NCBI GenBank assembly: GCA_001642005.1
Contig: LWCA01000063.1
Span: 1-64,000 of the forward strand
Origin: Intoshia linei
Lineage: Eukaryota; Orthonectida; Rhopaluridae
Direction of reading: 5' to 3'
Length of the DNA stretch: 64,000 nucleotides
Shown: piece by piece, positions 1 to 10,749 of the stretch
Position numbering within the stretch: the stretch's first letter is position 1
Layout: each line of letters opens with the position of its first letter
Program-made: the position numbers and the translations under genes
The notes under the pieces: generated by a model
Told to the model about the DNA's origin: nothing
Database searches by the model: none
The model's input: the letters and a program-made list of their open reading frames with translations, nothing else

Positions 1-120
1 TTTGAATGTTTTAATAAAAATGTTTTAAAAATGAAAATTTGAAATTTAAAAATTACGTAGCAATGAAAAAAAATCCGAAGGAATGAATTATATAGATTTT
101 CACCCATATGTCTTTATTGG
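1..120. repeat. Displaced duplicate of the Helitron segment at 568-687, abutting an N
   Basis: These 120 bases read the same as 568-687. They end at the only N in the window (121). The sequence after the N continues a Helitron copy that, in the sister copy at 60120-60400, follows different DNA. The block is therefore probably a misjoined or unresolved repeat end rather than a true local duplication. Confidence 0.7.
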
Positions 121-121
121 N

Positions 122-1185
122 AATTTTAAAAACAATTGTTATCCCATTTTTTTAATTTATTAGATTATCCAACATGTGTCTATAATATTAAAAATAAAGT
201 AAAAACAGTCCAATCCTAAAAATTGTCATAAATAGCATAAATTCCAGAAAAAATAAAATTAAGAAACCTATTTTGTCATTTTCAATGTGATGACATATAT
301 TCAGTATCAATTTAATAAATAAATCCTAAAAATTGTCATAAATAGCATAAATTCCAGAAAAAATAAAATTATAAACTATTTTGTTATTTTGAGTGTGATG
401 ATATATATTCAGAACCAATTTAATAAATACTTACAAATACCAATTGTGTATCAATAATTAATAGAATCTTTAATTTATAAACATTTCAGTCGAATTTTAC
501 CATTATTGCAAAGGATTCTAATATATAAAATGATATTAACAAAGTTTTTTTAGTTTCTTATTTAAATTTGAATGTTTTAATAAAAATGTTTTAAAAATGA
601 AAATTTGAAATTTAAAAATTACGTAGCAATGAAAAAAAATCCGAAGGAATGAATTATATAGATTTTCACCCATATGTCTTTATTGGAAATGTGTAGACGT
701 ACATTTTTTTTGAAATTGTAGGATCAATATTTACATTTTCAATTTTAATCGAAATATTTGAAAAATATTGGTTAATAATATATTAAAAATTATTTTTCAC
801 CCGGGAATGCGTAGATTTCTCTCATTGAAATTTTGTATTTATATCAACTGGAATAAGCTCTATCAGAATAATTTTTTTTTTAATTTTCGGACCGTTAATT
901 ATTTCACATTTTTTGTTTTAATAAAATATTTCGGAAAAAAAAATATATGAATACTAAAATGCTTTTTTGACCGTGAAGTCGTCACTTATTCGGATTGAAA
1001 TTTTCTGTGTGTGTTAACAGGATGCAACTGTACAACCTGTAAAATTTTTGAAATTCTAGGGCTGTTTTCATTAAAAAAAGAAGGGTAATTTGGGGTTTGC
1101 TCCTGAAGATATATTTTTTTAAATTTAAATTTATGGTAATGCTTATGATTTTAAAATCCGTATCAGCATATATATTTTGTTACAG
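122..1185 (-). mobile_element. Non-autonomous Helitron copy, 5'-truncated
   Basis: It aligns with the fuller copy at 59867-61208, sharing the block around the 'ccgaaggaatgaatta' motif (about 638), the 'gtgtgtgttaacaggat' motif (about 1006) and the 'gaagggtaatttgggg' motif (about 1080). It stops near 1185, so the Helitron 5' end (TC plus the 'ttatataa' motif) is missing. No protein-coding capacity is seen; a 60-codon reading frame at 768-950 is an accident of the repeat. Confidence 0.6.
212..429. repeat. Tandem repeat, two copies of a 110-bp unit
   Basis: The unit beginning 'aatcctaaaaattgtcataa' occurs at 212 and again at 322, and the two copies are similar to 429. It lies inside the Helitron-derived region and is not coding. 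Confidence 0.7.
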
Positions 1186-2887
1186 TTGATCATTAATTGC
1201 AAATATTGTTTGGAGTCATTATCTGTCAATAGATATAATAGAAAAAATTAATAATGATGTTGATTTATTAAATTCTAATTATCCATTCGTCTAGATAATC
1301 AAGTATTGTTGTTATTAAAATACAGTAATACCTTGATATAAGTAACATCGTGAACATGAAAATTTACCTCGAATAAGTAACGCTATAAGTAACAAATATT
1401 TTTTAGCAATGACTAATGGATTAAGTCCATTTAAAAACAATTTTCGAGTTAATTAATCATACCAATATTGATAGCGATGCTCAATTTTGCAAAAAATATC
1501 ATTTACAAGAGTTTTGACTCAAAACTTTTGAGGTAGGTAAATTTTAAAAAAACAGTGTCGGTGTTTATCAGAAATTTTATTAATGTGAAACATAAATCAC
1601 ATTTACTATTTACCCAGGCTGTTAAGGGCAGCCCCATTTTTTAACAAAAATTTTGAAAACTAGTTTTCAATGCTTATCAACAATCTTTAAATGAAAAATA
1701 TAAATAATGCCATATCGCACATTTTAATATTCCAAAGTACAATATTTAGTGCCATAAATCATATTTTTAAAAATTACCAGGGTATTAAGGATTAGTTTAA
1801 TTCCCTACTAGTATTTTCAATGTTTATCCGTCATATTTTCAATAATTATAAGTAATACCAATTATTTTAACGTTAATTAAAGAAACAATAAAACGTCAAA
1901 CACAATAAACCTCAATAATTATTGAGTACATTTTTACATACATATACCGTATATGATATACGATGTAGTCAAACATTTTTTCAAGGTCTTTCGATGAACA
2001 AATATATTTCTAAAAAGTGGGCGATAAATAAAATGAGTTTGGACCTGTTTTATATGACTATACTAACGAAAAATAAGAAAAAATGAGTTGTTTGGAAATG
2101 AAAACAGTTCAGTGTACTCTTTAGTAATGGATCCAACGTGAACCACGTGGTTCCAAAAGGAACACAAAAATAGGTATGAATGTAGGTCATCACCATCACC
2201 TGAAAAAGTTTTTCCACGGTTATAGCATGTTGTTGTAAATGATAATCTTTATCATATATAATGGAAAAAACCACATCTTTTTTTAAAAATAATGTGCATT
2301 ATATTGAAACCCACTCCAAATAACTAGGGCGTAGTTCTCATTTTCGGGTGATAATTCGTAATTGATAATCAGTAAGGATTTTTTTACAAAAATAAAACAT
2401 TTTTAATTTTTGCAAAAATCGGACTAATAATGGATTGCAAGAAAGTTGTTTAAAATACAATTATAAAATTATATACCTCCTGTAGCACAATATGACCTAA
2501 AATTATACTATATTATATTTGATTAGTCACATTTTACCAAAAACGACTGGTAGTAAACACAAAATAAAAATATAATTTTTCATGTTTCAAATACAAATTC
2601 AATTCAGTATTGCCAAAAATCTACCAGTAACTTAACCAACTTTAGTTTTATCTTGGTGATTCAATAAATAAATCTATTATAGTAAAAATTGTTTGAAAAT
2701 AGATGAATGATGGATATATTTATATTCATTCATGCATTCGTTTAGTGAATAAGGCGTGTAATCGTGTAGTCAATTATATACACCGTCATTACAATAATAA
2801 TTGGACACATTTCAAATTTTATACAAATATTATTTTTGGTAACTGATATGCACTTACTTTATTTAATCTTATAAACGTTCATTTTAG
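1186..2887. other. Gene-free AT-rich DNA upstream of the DDX19-like exon
   Basis: I see no exon here that could encode the missing part of the DDX19-like helicase. A mariner-like terminus ('tacagtaataccttgatata') starts near 1321, but I found no partner end. Short open frames (for example 2050-2274, minus strand) have no recognisable protein. Confidence 0.5.
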
Positions 2888-3186
2888 GAATGGATAAACT
2901 AGACTGTACGCTGGTTATTAATTTTTCCATACCTAGAGGAGCTGACATAAAACCATCTCCAGAAGAATATCTTCGCAGAATCGAAAGAACAGGTAGGTTC
3001 GGCAAAAAGGGGATAGCTTTAAATCTAATCGATTCCGAATATGAACTCGAATCTCTCATGACTATACAAAAATATTATGGTAATCATTTAAATATATTAT
3101 TTATTAATCATATTAAAGATACCGTTATTGAAGAATTACCTCACATAAAAGATATAGAAAAGTATGATAATATTTATATAACTTAG
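2888..3186 (+). CDS. DDX19/Dbp5-like DEAD-box RNA helicase, C-terminal exon only
   Basis: The exon starts at 2888 after a TTTTAG acceptor (the first ATG is at 2890) and ends with TAG at 3184-3186. It encodes the end of the second RecA domain of a DDX19/Dbp5-type helicase, the ATPase that remodels mRNPs at the nuclear pore. Evidence is the beta strand 'TLVINFSIP', the block around helicase motif VI, 'RTGRFGKKGIALNLID', and a C-terminal helix like the family's last residues. Motif VI reads RRIERTGR where the family has HRIGRTGR, so its first His and its Gly are replaced. No upstream exon is visible within the 2.9 kb to the window edge. It could be the last exon of a gene beyond the edge, or a truncated relic. 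An AATAAA lies at 3203-3208. Confidence 0.7.
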
Positions 3187-3667
3187 CATCGCAGGAAGAT
3201 ACAATAAAAGATCCACTCATATCAGCCCCAAATTACTTGAAATGAGAACGATTCTAAAGTGTAACTCTAAGTTCTTAAATAAATATTAATTTAAATTTAA
3301 TCTCAATAGAATTCAGTTATTCATTATTAAAATTACAAGAGAAAGTTAAAAATTTTCTATTATTAAAATTAATAAATTATTTTCAAAAATGAAGGCGATA
3401 AATTTAAAAATGATAAAATAAATAAAAATTTTTCGTATAAATTTTATAATAAAACTTAAAATTTAAAAGTACATTTATTTGTCAATTCATCAAAATATAA
3501 AATTTTGTGTTTGTCTGAAAAACAATAAATGTTTGATCTGTTTGAAGTCGTCAATGGATATGAACACTATTTGATAAAATTACTGGTTTTGTGACATGAC
3601 TACGTGCATGTATTTTGGCGCAATTTAATTAGTAAATAATTGATTAAATATATATAAAAATTCAGTA

Positions 3668-6600
3668 ATGTTTACAAGAGAAGACCGTTTCAAGAAAGGA
3701 AAAGGTAGTTTAAATTTTGAAATCATTGATTCAGTGGTATCTAGATTTACATGTGCCGTCTCCAGGAGCTTATAATCCTAAAAACATTGACCCTCATGTA
3801 CCTAGTGTCAATTACTTACCAAATAAACGTATTTCAAATTTTTTAAATTATAATATTATTTTATAATTTAATTTTTAGTGGCAAATGGAATGAACGAAAA
3901 AGATTTGCCACGTAAAAATTTTCTCAGTGTTCGTAACCTTAAAAAAGAAACCAAATATTTTAAAAAGCGAAGCAAATCAACTTGTTTTAAAGATGCAACA
4001 AATATACCGATCAATAATATACATAATAAGTTGTATATAAATAAATCTGAACAGAATGATAATTTGTAATTTTTTATCATTTTTAGAATATTTATTGTTA
4101 AATAATAAATTTTTACAGATTACTAAAAGTGGAAATTACGTCATTTAAAAAACAATTATTTCAAAGCAAAATTTTAATTTGTGAATTGAATAAAAAACTT
4201 AATCATCAAAATACATTGTTAACAAATATTGAAAGGTAAATTTAAAGATAAATACGGCAGTCTCTCTAATCGCAATATTGCAATTCATAATTTTGGTAAC
4301 TATAGGAATGGTATATAAGATTTTTTTATGTGGCACCCTTTCGAATCAATAAATAAAATAATCTTTTTCCATAAAATTATGTCAATGTAAACGATTTACG
4401 AATGGAAGAGATAATACTCTATTGCAGTGTTTCTCAACATTTTTTCCATTTAGGCACACTAGGAAGCAATTAAAAAAATTTGGCGCACAATCAAATATCT
4501 AAATAGAAAATATTGTTTATGTTTGTTTGTCTACTCAAAATATTTACTATAATATAAGATTTTGAAAGGGTAAGCTGCAAATTTAAGAAAAAAATTTTTC
4601 AAGAAACAAAATAAATTTGATGTAACTGTACCCTTATGAAATTTTATAGCTCGTTTCCAATTGTTCGTTGGAACCCATAAACTTTTATAAGGCGCACCGG
4701 TTAAGAACACTGTTGTATTGTAATATTGATTTATACTGAAATTTTTAAGAAATAAACAAAATGAAATTAAAATATTACAAGAAAAATTATTTAATGATCG
4801 GAATTATTATGCCGAATTATTAGACAACATAAAAAGTGAAAACTCGAAAAATCAAAATGAAATTGAAATATTAGAAGAAAAATTATTAGATGATCGGAAT
4901 TATTATTCCGAATTATTAGAAAAAACAAAAAGTACAAAAATACAAAATCAAATTGTAAATATCGAAATGATTGATAAAATTAAAAGTACCATTAAAGAAT
5001 TTAAAAACGACTTCAATTACGTTTATTCAAATATTGAGTCACTACACAATATTTTAAAAAAATTTACCATAATAATAAATGAAAGTTTAAATGTTTATAA
5101 TGATTATTCCAAGCAAATTGAAAATATTCACGGTATAAGTGATTGAAAATAAAAAATTCAATTTATTTTTAGAAAATGTTGACACCAAAAATGCAAATAT
5201 TGATAAGTTGATTGGAAATGTTGTAAAGCTAACCGGAATCAATGCAGATCAATGTAAAAAAATTGAAAATTTATCTTATGAAAATTGTACTTTCCAAGAT
5301 TTTAAAGATTTATACAATATATTAAAAAACGAATATATGAATTATCAATTAACTACCAACAATCAAATTAAAAGTTTACTCGAAGAAAAAGGTTTTTTTA
5401 GTTTTATTCATTATTTTTTATTTTTAGAAAATTTACTTTCCGAGACTAATTTACCTAAAATTAATGAAATAAAGTCAACTGTCAATATATTATCCGATAA
5501 ATTGACAATGTTGACGACTCAAATGGATTTAAAAAACCAGAATTTATTAAAAAAGGAAATTGAGATCAATGATCTAAAAAACTCTTATTCTGATTTGGAT
5601 GATTTTAAGAATCTAGAAATCAGTAAGATTTTAATATTAATTTTATGACATTACAAAATTGATGTATATGATTTTAACATTAACTAATGCTAAAATTACT
5701 TTTTTTGTTGAAAAAACAAGATACAACTGTACAATCTGTAAATTTTTTGAAATTATAGGTCTGTTTTCATTAAAAAAAGAGAAGTAATTTGTGGTTTTGG
5801 TCCTGAAGATATAATTTTTTTAAATTTAAATTTATGATAATGTTTAAGATGTTAAAATCCGAATCAGCGTATATATTTTTTTAAATTATCCAACTCGTTT
5901 GATTTTTAAAAAGAGGGACAATTGGGGTTTTTGACCCGTAAGATGTGAGTTTGGGAGGTTGAAATTTATTTATTATATGCCCCGAAAAAAACTGTAATTG
6001 AAACGTGGTCTTTAAAAAATTCTAAGAGTGGTAGTTATTTCAATAAAGTTTTTGACCCGTAAGATGTGAAATTGGGAGGTTGAAATTTATCTTATTATAC
6101 GGTTTTTGACCCTTAAGATGTGAAATTGGGAGGTTGAAATTTATCTTATTATACGTGGAAAAACTGTAATTGAAATGTGGAATGTATAAAGTTCTAAGTT
6201 TGGTAGTTATTTCAATAAAGTGGAACACACACAAACAAAAATCGCGTAACTTATTATATAAGTTAGGATTTTAAAGTTATTATTTGAATTCCGCTTAATT
6301 TATTTTGAGAAATGAGAATTTTTAATAACGGCATATTATTTATCACATATCAAAGCATACTCTTTGCTCATGGGCTTTTTTTTGAACAGCCCTAATAATC
6401 ATATGTTTTGTTCATTTTTATATTAGTCATTTAGAAAATATACAGGCAGAATATACTGCTAAAATTTCAGAAATGGCTAGTGAAATTAAAGTAGCTCATG
6501 TCAACCTTAATGATAATCGAAGAAAATGGGTAAATATTAAAATTAATAGTAAATCAAAAGCATGGAGCTATAAATAGAGTATTATTAGGCAGCCAATTGC

Positions 6601-9600
6601 ACCTTTTATTAAATTTTTAGATTTATTTCAACTTTTAAAAAAAATTAAAAATAATGGACCTCCCTGATCAATGTTTTTATAATCATGTGGAATGGGCTAT
6701 CATTTTTCCAAATTGAACATTTAAAAAAATTATATTTTTAAATATAAAATATTTTTTTATCAAATTTAAGTTGTCAAGTCTAGACTCTAGACCAGGGGTG
6801 CACAACCTACGGCCGTGGGCATGTGATCATAATATAATATATCAATTTACTTCAAATTTAAAAGTTTTCCAGTTTCTCAAATTGGATTAAAATTTTGAAA
6901 CTTCGATCTTTTTGATCCGCTTTAAGTTTTTTATACGATACAAAATTTACATTATTATTTATGTGTGTAATTAAATCATGTTAAAATGGCTTAATTTAAA
7001 TTTTGGGTTTGATTTATTTTACAATGAAATATAAAATTTTACGTCAAATTGAAAAAGTTTAAAATTAGATTTTATTTAAGAAAATTTTAAATATTTTTAT
7101 CAAAAAGTTACATTTTAAACTTTGATTACTTTCTCAAAATGGATTTAAATTATCTAAATTTCAAAGTACACAATGGCGGTCGTAGTAGCAATGAGTAAAG
7201 TAGCTTTGCGGCTGAATTGGTGGAAAGGTTGTACACCCCTGCTCTAGACCCCTTGAGGTGGTTTTGGATATTTGACATGAATCGTTTGTGAAATTTTTTT
7301 TAAGCTATTTTTTATTTTCAAGTATTTTTATTTTATTAGTCTCTAGCTTGATATATTCGGATCTGTATTAACGTATAATGTATAATGAATTCTAAGCCTT
7401 CGTTTATATGCGTTATTTTGAAACTGCATGACTACTTGATTTTTTTTTAAAAACAACATACTTTATGACACTTCTATTTTTTTTAAACGTTTTATTAGTT
7501 TATCGTAAATTATTAAATTAAATGTTTAAATAGTATGGTATACAAATTTAGGAAATGGAAAAAAATAGATTATTGAAAATGGAACAGTCAGATCAGAAAA
7601 AAAAAGCAATGTTATCAAATAAAATTAACATGATGAATATTAAAATTAAATCTCTTAAAGAAGAGGAAAAAGAACTACAAAACGAGAAATTACTTTATGC
7701 TCAAAGCGTTAATAGTAAAGACAATGAAATAGATTTGTAAAATTTTTTATTATGGCAATACTGATATTTAATATATTAATATACATTACATGTAATAGTA
7801 TTATTATATTTATTATTAAATTGGTAGCATTGATTTTTTATCCTTTACACATTAGTAGGTTTGATAAAATATATTTACATTTATTTTATTATCCTGGGTG
7901 GATTATATAGTATTAGTCGGAATAAGATTTATTATTTAAATACAGTATTTATAAAAATTTGATAAAAAACGTAATAAATTAACTTCTAATTAGTACAAAA
8001 ATGAGTTGATACTCTCTTAAAAATAGATTCTAGACTCTAGTGTTTAGATCTTTAGAGATAAAATTATTATTAACGGAATTTTAAATTATTTATTTTTTGT
8101 TAACGAATTTGCAGGAACCAAAAATTCCGTTAATAATAATTAGATCTCTAAAAAACTTATTGGCGTTAATTAGAAATAATTACTATTATCACGAAAGTAT
8201 CATGTTTAACTTTATTTTATATCTGTAAATAATTAAAAATTTATAAAATTTTTCATGGACCCTAAAAAACTGATGTGAACCCGTTGATGATGTTTTGTAT
8301 ATATTACTACGTCATGTATTATTCAAAAACTCATAATAACAATAAATATGACCATTTAATCGTTTTTATTTAAAAAAATTAAATTCCGTTAATAAGGACT
8401 TATTGTATTTATTTTATTAGGTGGAAACAACGATTCAATGAACTTGATGCTAAAATACTTCCATTTTCAGTAAGTTATTATTTTTTGAATTTAAAAATTA
8501 TTTCTATTGTTTTACTATATAAAAATATGCTGTGTAGTGGTCCTTAATTAATGAAAATTTTTAAGGTTGTTTTGATTTTGCTAGTTTTCCATTATTTGAT
8601 TTTAAATGCGTCACTGAGAGCATAAGAATATTCTTCAAGAAATATAATAAACTATTAATTAATTAAGTGAATACAGATTATTCAAATGCCGGTAAATAAC
8701 TATTATGGTTTTCTTGTTAAATTAAGATTAACCAATATAAGTTGAACTGATTTTCCAGTAGATTTGGAAAGTGTTTAGGTTATTTATTGACTACTACGGA
8801 TATTACTGAAATAAAATCTATCTTACATATTAATTACATAATTTTTATTTAAAATTTTATTTTCAATTATCCCACAATTTAAATGATATTTTATGAAAAT
8901 TTTCAATGCGCTATAGGTTGACCACACTGATATAGCATATACATTCTCAACTTTTTCATTAACACAAATATGTTGCATATATTTCTATCTGGACCACTTT
9001 GCGACTGCTACATAACAGTTAATCTAGTAAATTATATATTTACTCATGTTAATATATTTTTTTCATTATTTAATACTATTTGTAGGAAATTTTATCTAAT
9101 TACGACACTGAACGAAAACTTTTAATTAAAAACAATAAATTAACTGAAACGGAATTGCTTAACAGTGCTTTCGATTGTGGGTCAAAATTAGGGCATTGCA
9201 ATTTCAAGCAGAAAATTAAATATGTTGCAAATTTAAAACTCAGTGAAGCACAGCTCAAATTGGTACATTTAATTTACAAAATAATAATGAGAAATTCAAA
9301 AATATGCAAAATTTATGAATTATATACATTTATTAGATATGGTGACCTTTTAATCATTTCTTTCTTTAAAGTTTTTTTGTCAATTTAAAAAAATCAATTG
9401 AATATCATTTAATTTTGATATAAATTATAAATTTTTGGACATTTTCAAGAGAAAATTTTTACTGCTTTTTCAAAATTATCTTGTTTACATGTCAGTGGTT
9501 CCCGATTCAAATAGACCCACATTTCAAAATATATTTTTTTTGACTCAAAGGAAACATGAAATATATAACATTTAAAAAAAAATGAAAGTTTTTTTCTTGT

Positions 9601-10550
9601 AAGATTTGGTCAAATCGGATTTTTCCCTTAAGTTAGGTTGGTAACATTGGATTTTTTATTTTTGATTAAGAAGTTGTTCCTCATAAGATTTGGTCAAATC
9701 GGATATTTCCCTTAAGTTAGGTTGGTAAATTGATTTTATTATTTTTTGTTTTGAATTAAGAAGTTGTTGCTCATAAGATTTGGTAATACAGTGAAACCTC
9801 TTTATAAACAAATTATTATGCTTTTAAAAATATATCAATCCTATATAATTTGTTTATTACTTTTTCACATGTCAACAGTTTACGTTGTATGGAATTTTTA
9901 TGACATTTATCACGCTTTTTTGATACTCCAAAAAACAAATTAGTCTTTAAATTTTCAAAATCGTTTGTTTTATAAAGAGGTTTCACTGTATCGGATTTTT
10001 CAGTAAAAGTCGATTTTTCCCTGAGGGTTTTAAATGGTATTTTTTATTAATGGTGGGATTAATAGTGGAATTTTTTAAATAATAATGTATCGGTATTCTA
10101 GGTTTAGGGTAAATTCACAACATTTGACAACTCTGTAATAAATATTAAAAATTCTAAAATTAAACACAAGTTGATAAAAATTTTTGTACCTCATTCGGAA
10201 ATCACTGATTTAGATAGTGCTTTGCTTAATGAATGGCATATATTTTTTTAACTATTTGTTCGTCTGTATGGTTTATAATAGTGAAAATGTAATTTTTTAA
10301 GTTATAATATGATTAATTAATATCAACGATGACTCATTGTAATTATATTTACATATTAACTAATTAGAAACGTTATTATTTAAAACTAAATTTTATAATA
10401 TATTTGTGATAGGAAAATATGAAATTAAAAACAAAATTTGACGAATCCCGACGAAAAATAATTGCACTAGAATCACAAGTTCGAATAATCTCTGGCAAGA
10501 ATAAATTTGATCCTAAAAACGCATTTAAATGCAACAACACCGAAGTGTAA
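3668..10550 (+). CDS. HMMR: Hyaluronan-mediated motility receptor (RHAMM)-like protein
   Basis: Twelve exons in consistent phase give about 621 aa (human HMMR 724): 3668-3704, 3745-3828, 3879-4065, 4119-4235, 4750-5132, 5173-5391, 5428-5622, 6435-6529, 7552-7736, 8421-8469, 9086-9262, 10413-10550. RHAMM binds microtubules and spindle poles, and hyaluronan in vertebrates. The N-terminal 'PSPGAYNPKN' matches the family's 'PSPGAYDVKT'. The middle is Lys/Glu/Asn-rich coiled coil. The C-terminus carries the family signature: 'KLGHCNFKQKIKYVANLK' matches human 'LLGHQNLKQKIKHVVKLK', and 'KFDPKNAF' matches 'HFDPSKAF' at the same spacing. Exon 5 holds a 32-residue tandem duplication (residues 146-177 and 178-209). 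Introns of 36-40 bp alternate with long ones carrying hAT and Helitron insertions. AATAAA at 10575-10580. The first two exons are the least certain. Confidence 0.85.
4425..4712. mobile_element. hAT-type MITE in an HMMR intron
   Basis: The termini 'cagtgtttctcaac' and 'gttaagaacactg' are inverted repeats of the common hAT form CAGTGNTTCTCAAC. Flanking octamers ctctattg and ttgtattg look like an 8-bp target duplication with two changes. 288 bp, non-coding. Confidence 0.7.
4760..4951 (+). repeat. 96-bp coding tandem duplication inside HMMR exon 5
   Basis: Two adjacent 96-bp units (4760-4855 and 4856-4951) encode 32-residue units, both containing 'DRNYY' followed by SELLE or AELLD. The unit keeps the reading frame and the coiled-coil pattern; divergence between units is moderate, so the duplication is not very recent. 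Confidence 0.85.
5720..6268 (-). mobile_element. Helitron fragment with intact 5' end in an HMMR intron
   Basis: It runs from the 'gatacaactgtacaatctg' block to the Helitron 5' terminus, which on the minus strand reads TCCTAACTTATATAAT beginning at 6268 and is preceded by A, as expected for A|T insertion. The 3' half is missing. A 54-bp stretch containing 'gtttttgacc' and 'ttgggaggttgaaattta' is locally duplicated at about 6048-6155. Confidence 0.7.
6793..7241. mobile_element. hAT-type MITE with perfect 8-bp target duplication
   Basis: 449 bp, non-coding. The ends 'caggggtgcacaacct' and 'aggttgtacacccctg' are inverted repeats with one mismatch. CTCTAGAC occurs at 6785-6792 and again at 7242-7249, a perfect 8-bp hAT target-site duplication, so the insertion is fairly young. 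It lies in the HMMR intron between 6529 and 7552. Confidence 0.9.
8043..8155. repeat. Inverted repeat with AACGGAATTTT arms in an HMMR intron
   Basis: The arms 'attattattaacggaatttt' and its reverse complement flank a loop of roughly 30-40 bp, with a second related end at about 8384-8411. The AACGGAATT terminus resembles the element at 47066-47880, so this is probably a mariner-type MITE remnant. Confidence 0.5.
9597..10140 (+). repeat. Dispersed repeat R3 with about 87-bp tandem units, split by a MITE
   Basis: Units containing 'agatttggtcaaatcgga' recur at about 9604, 9689 and 9776. The third is interrupted by the MITE at 9789-9988 and resumes at 'tcggatttttcagtaaaagt'. Related sequence occurs at about 19437-19812, 26222-26560, 42856-42980 and, inverted, 50940-51180. 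Confidence 0.65.
9789..9988. mobile_element. Mariner/pogo-type MITE with TA duplication
   Basis: 200 bp flanked by TA (9787-9788 and 9989-9990). The ends 'cagtgaaacctctttataaa' and 'tttataaagaggtttcactg' are perfect inverted repeats over about 20 bp. It is inserted in the third unit of repeat R3. Confidence 0.85.
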
Positions 10551-10749
10551 TTGTATATATGTATTGATTAATTTAATAAATATGAAACTTGAATCAATAT
10601 TATTTATATAATTTATGTTCCAATTTCTAATTTTATTACCTGTGTGATTCCATTTCTAAACAAAAATTTAATATAACTAAATTTCCCTGTTACTTCCTGT
10701 TGTAGCAACTAGTCACAAGCAGTTTTATTAAAATTAATATTTTTTAAAC

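Noticed and set aside
768-950. Open frame in the Helitron copy, also seen at 60472-60774
   Set aside because: The same frame recurs in several Helitron copies only because the repeat does; it has no domain and is broken in other copies.
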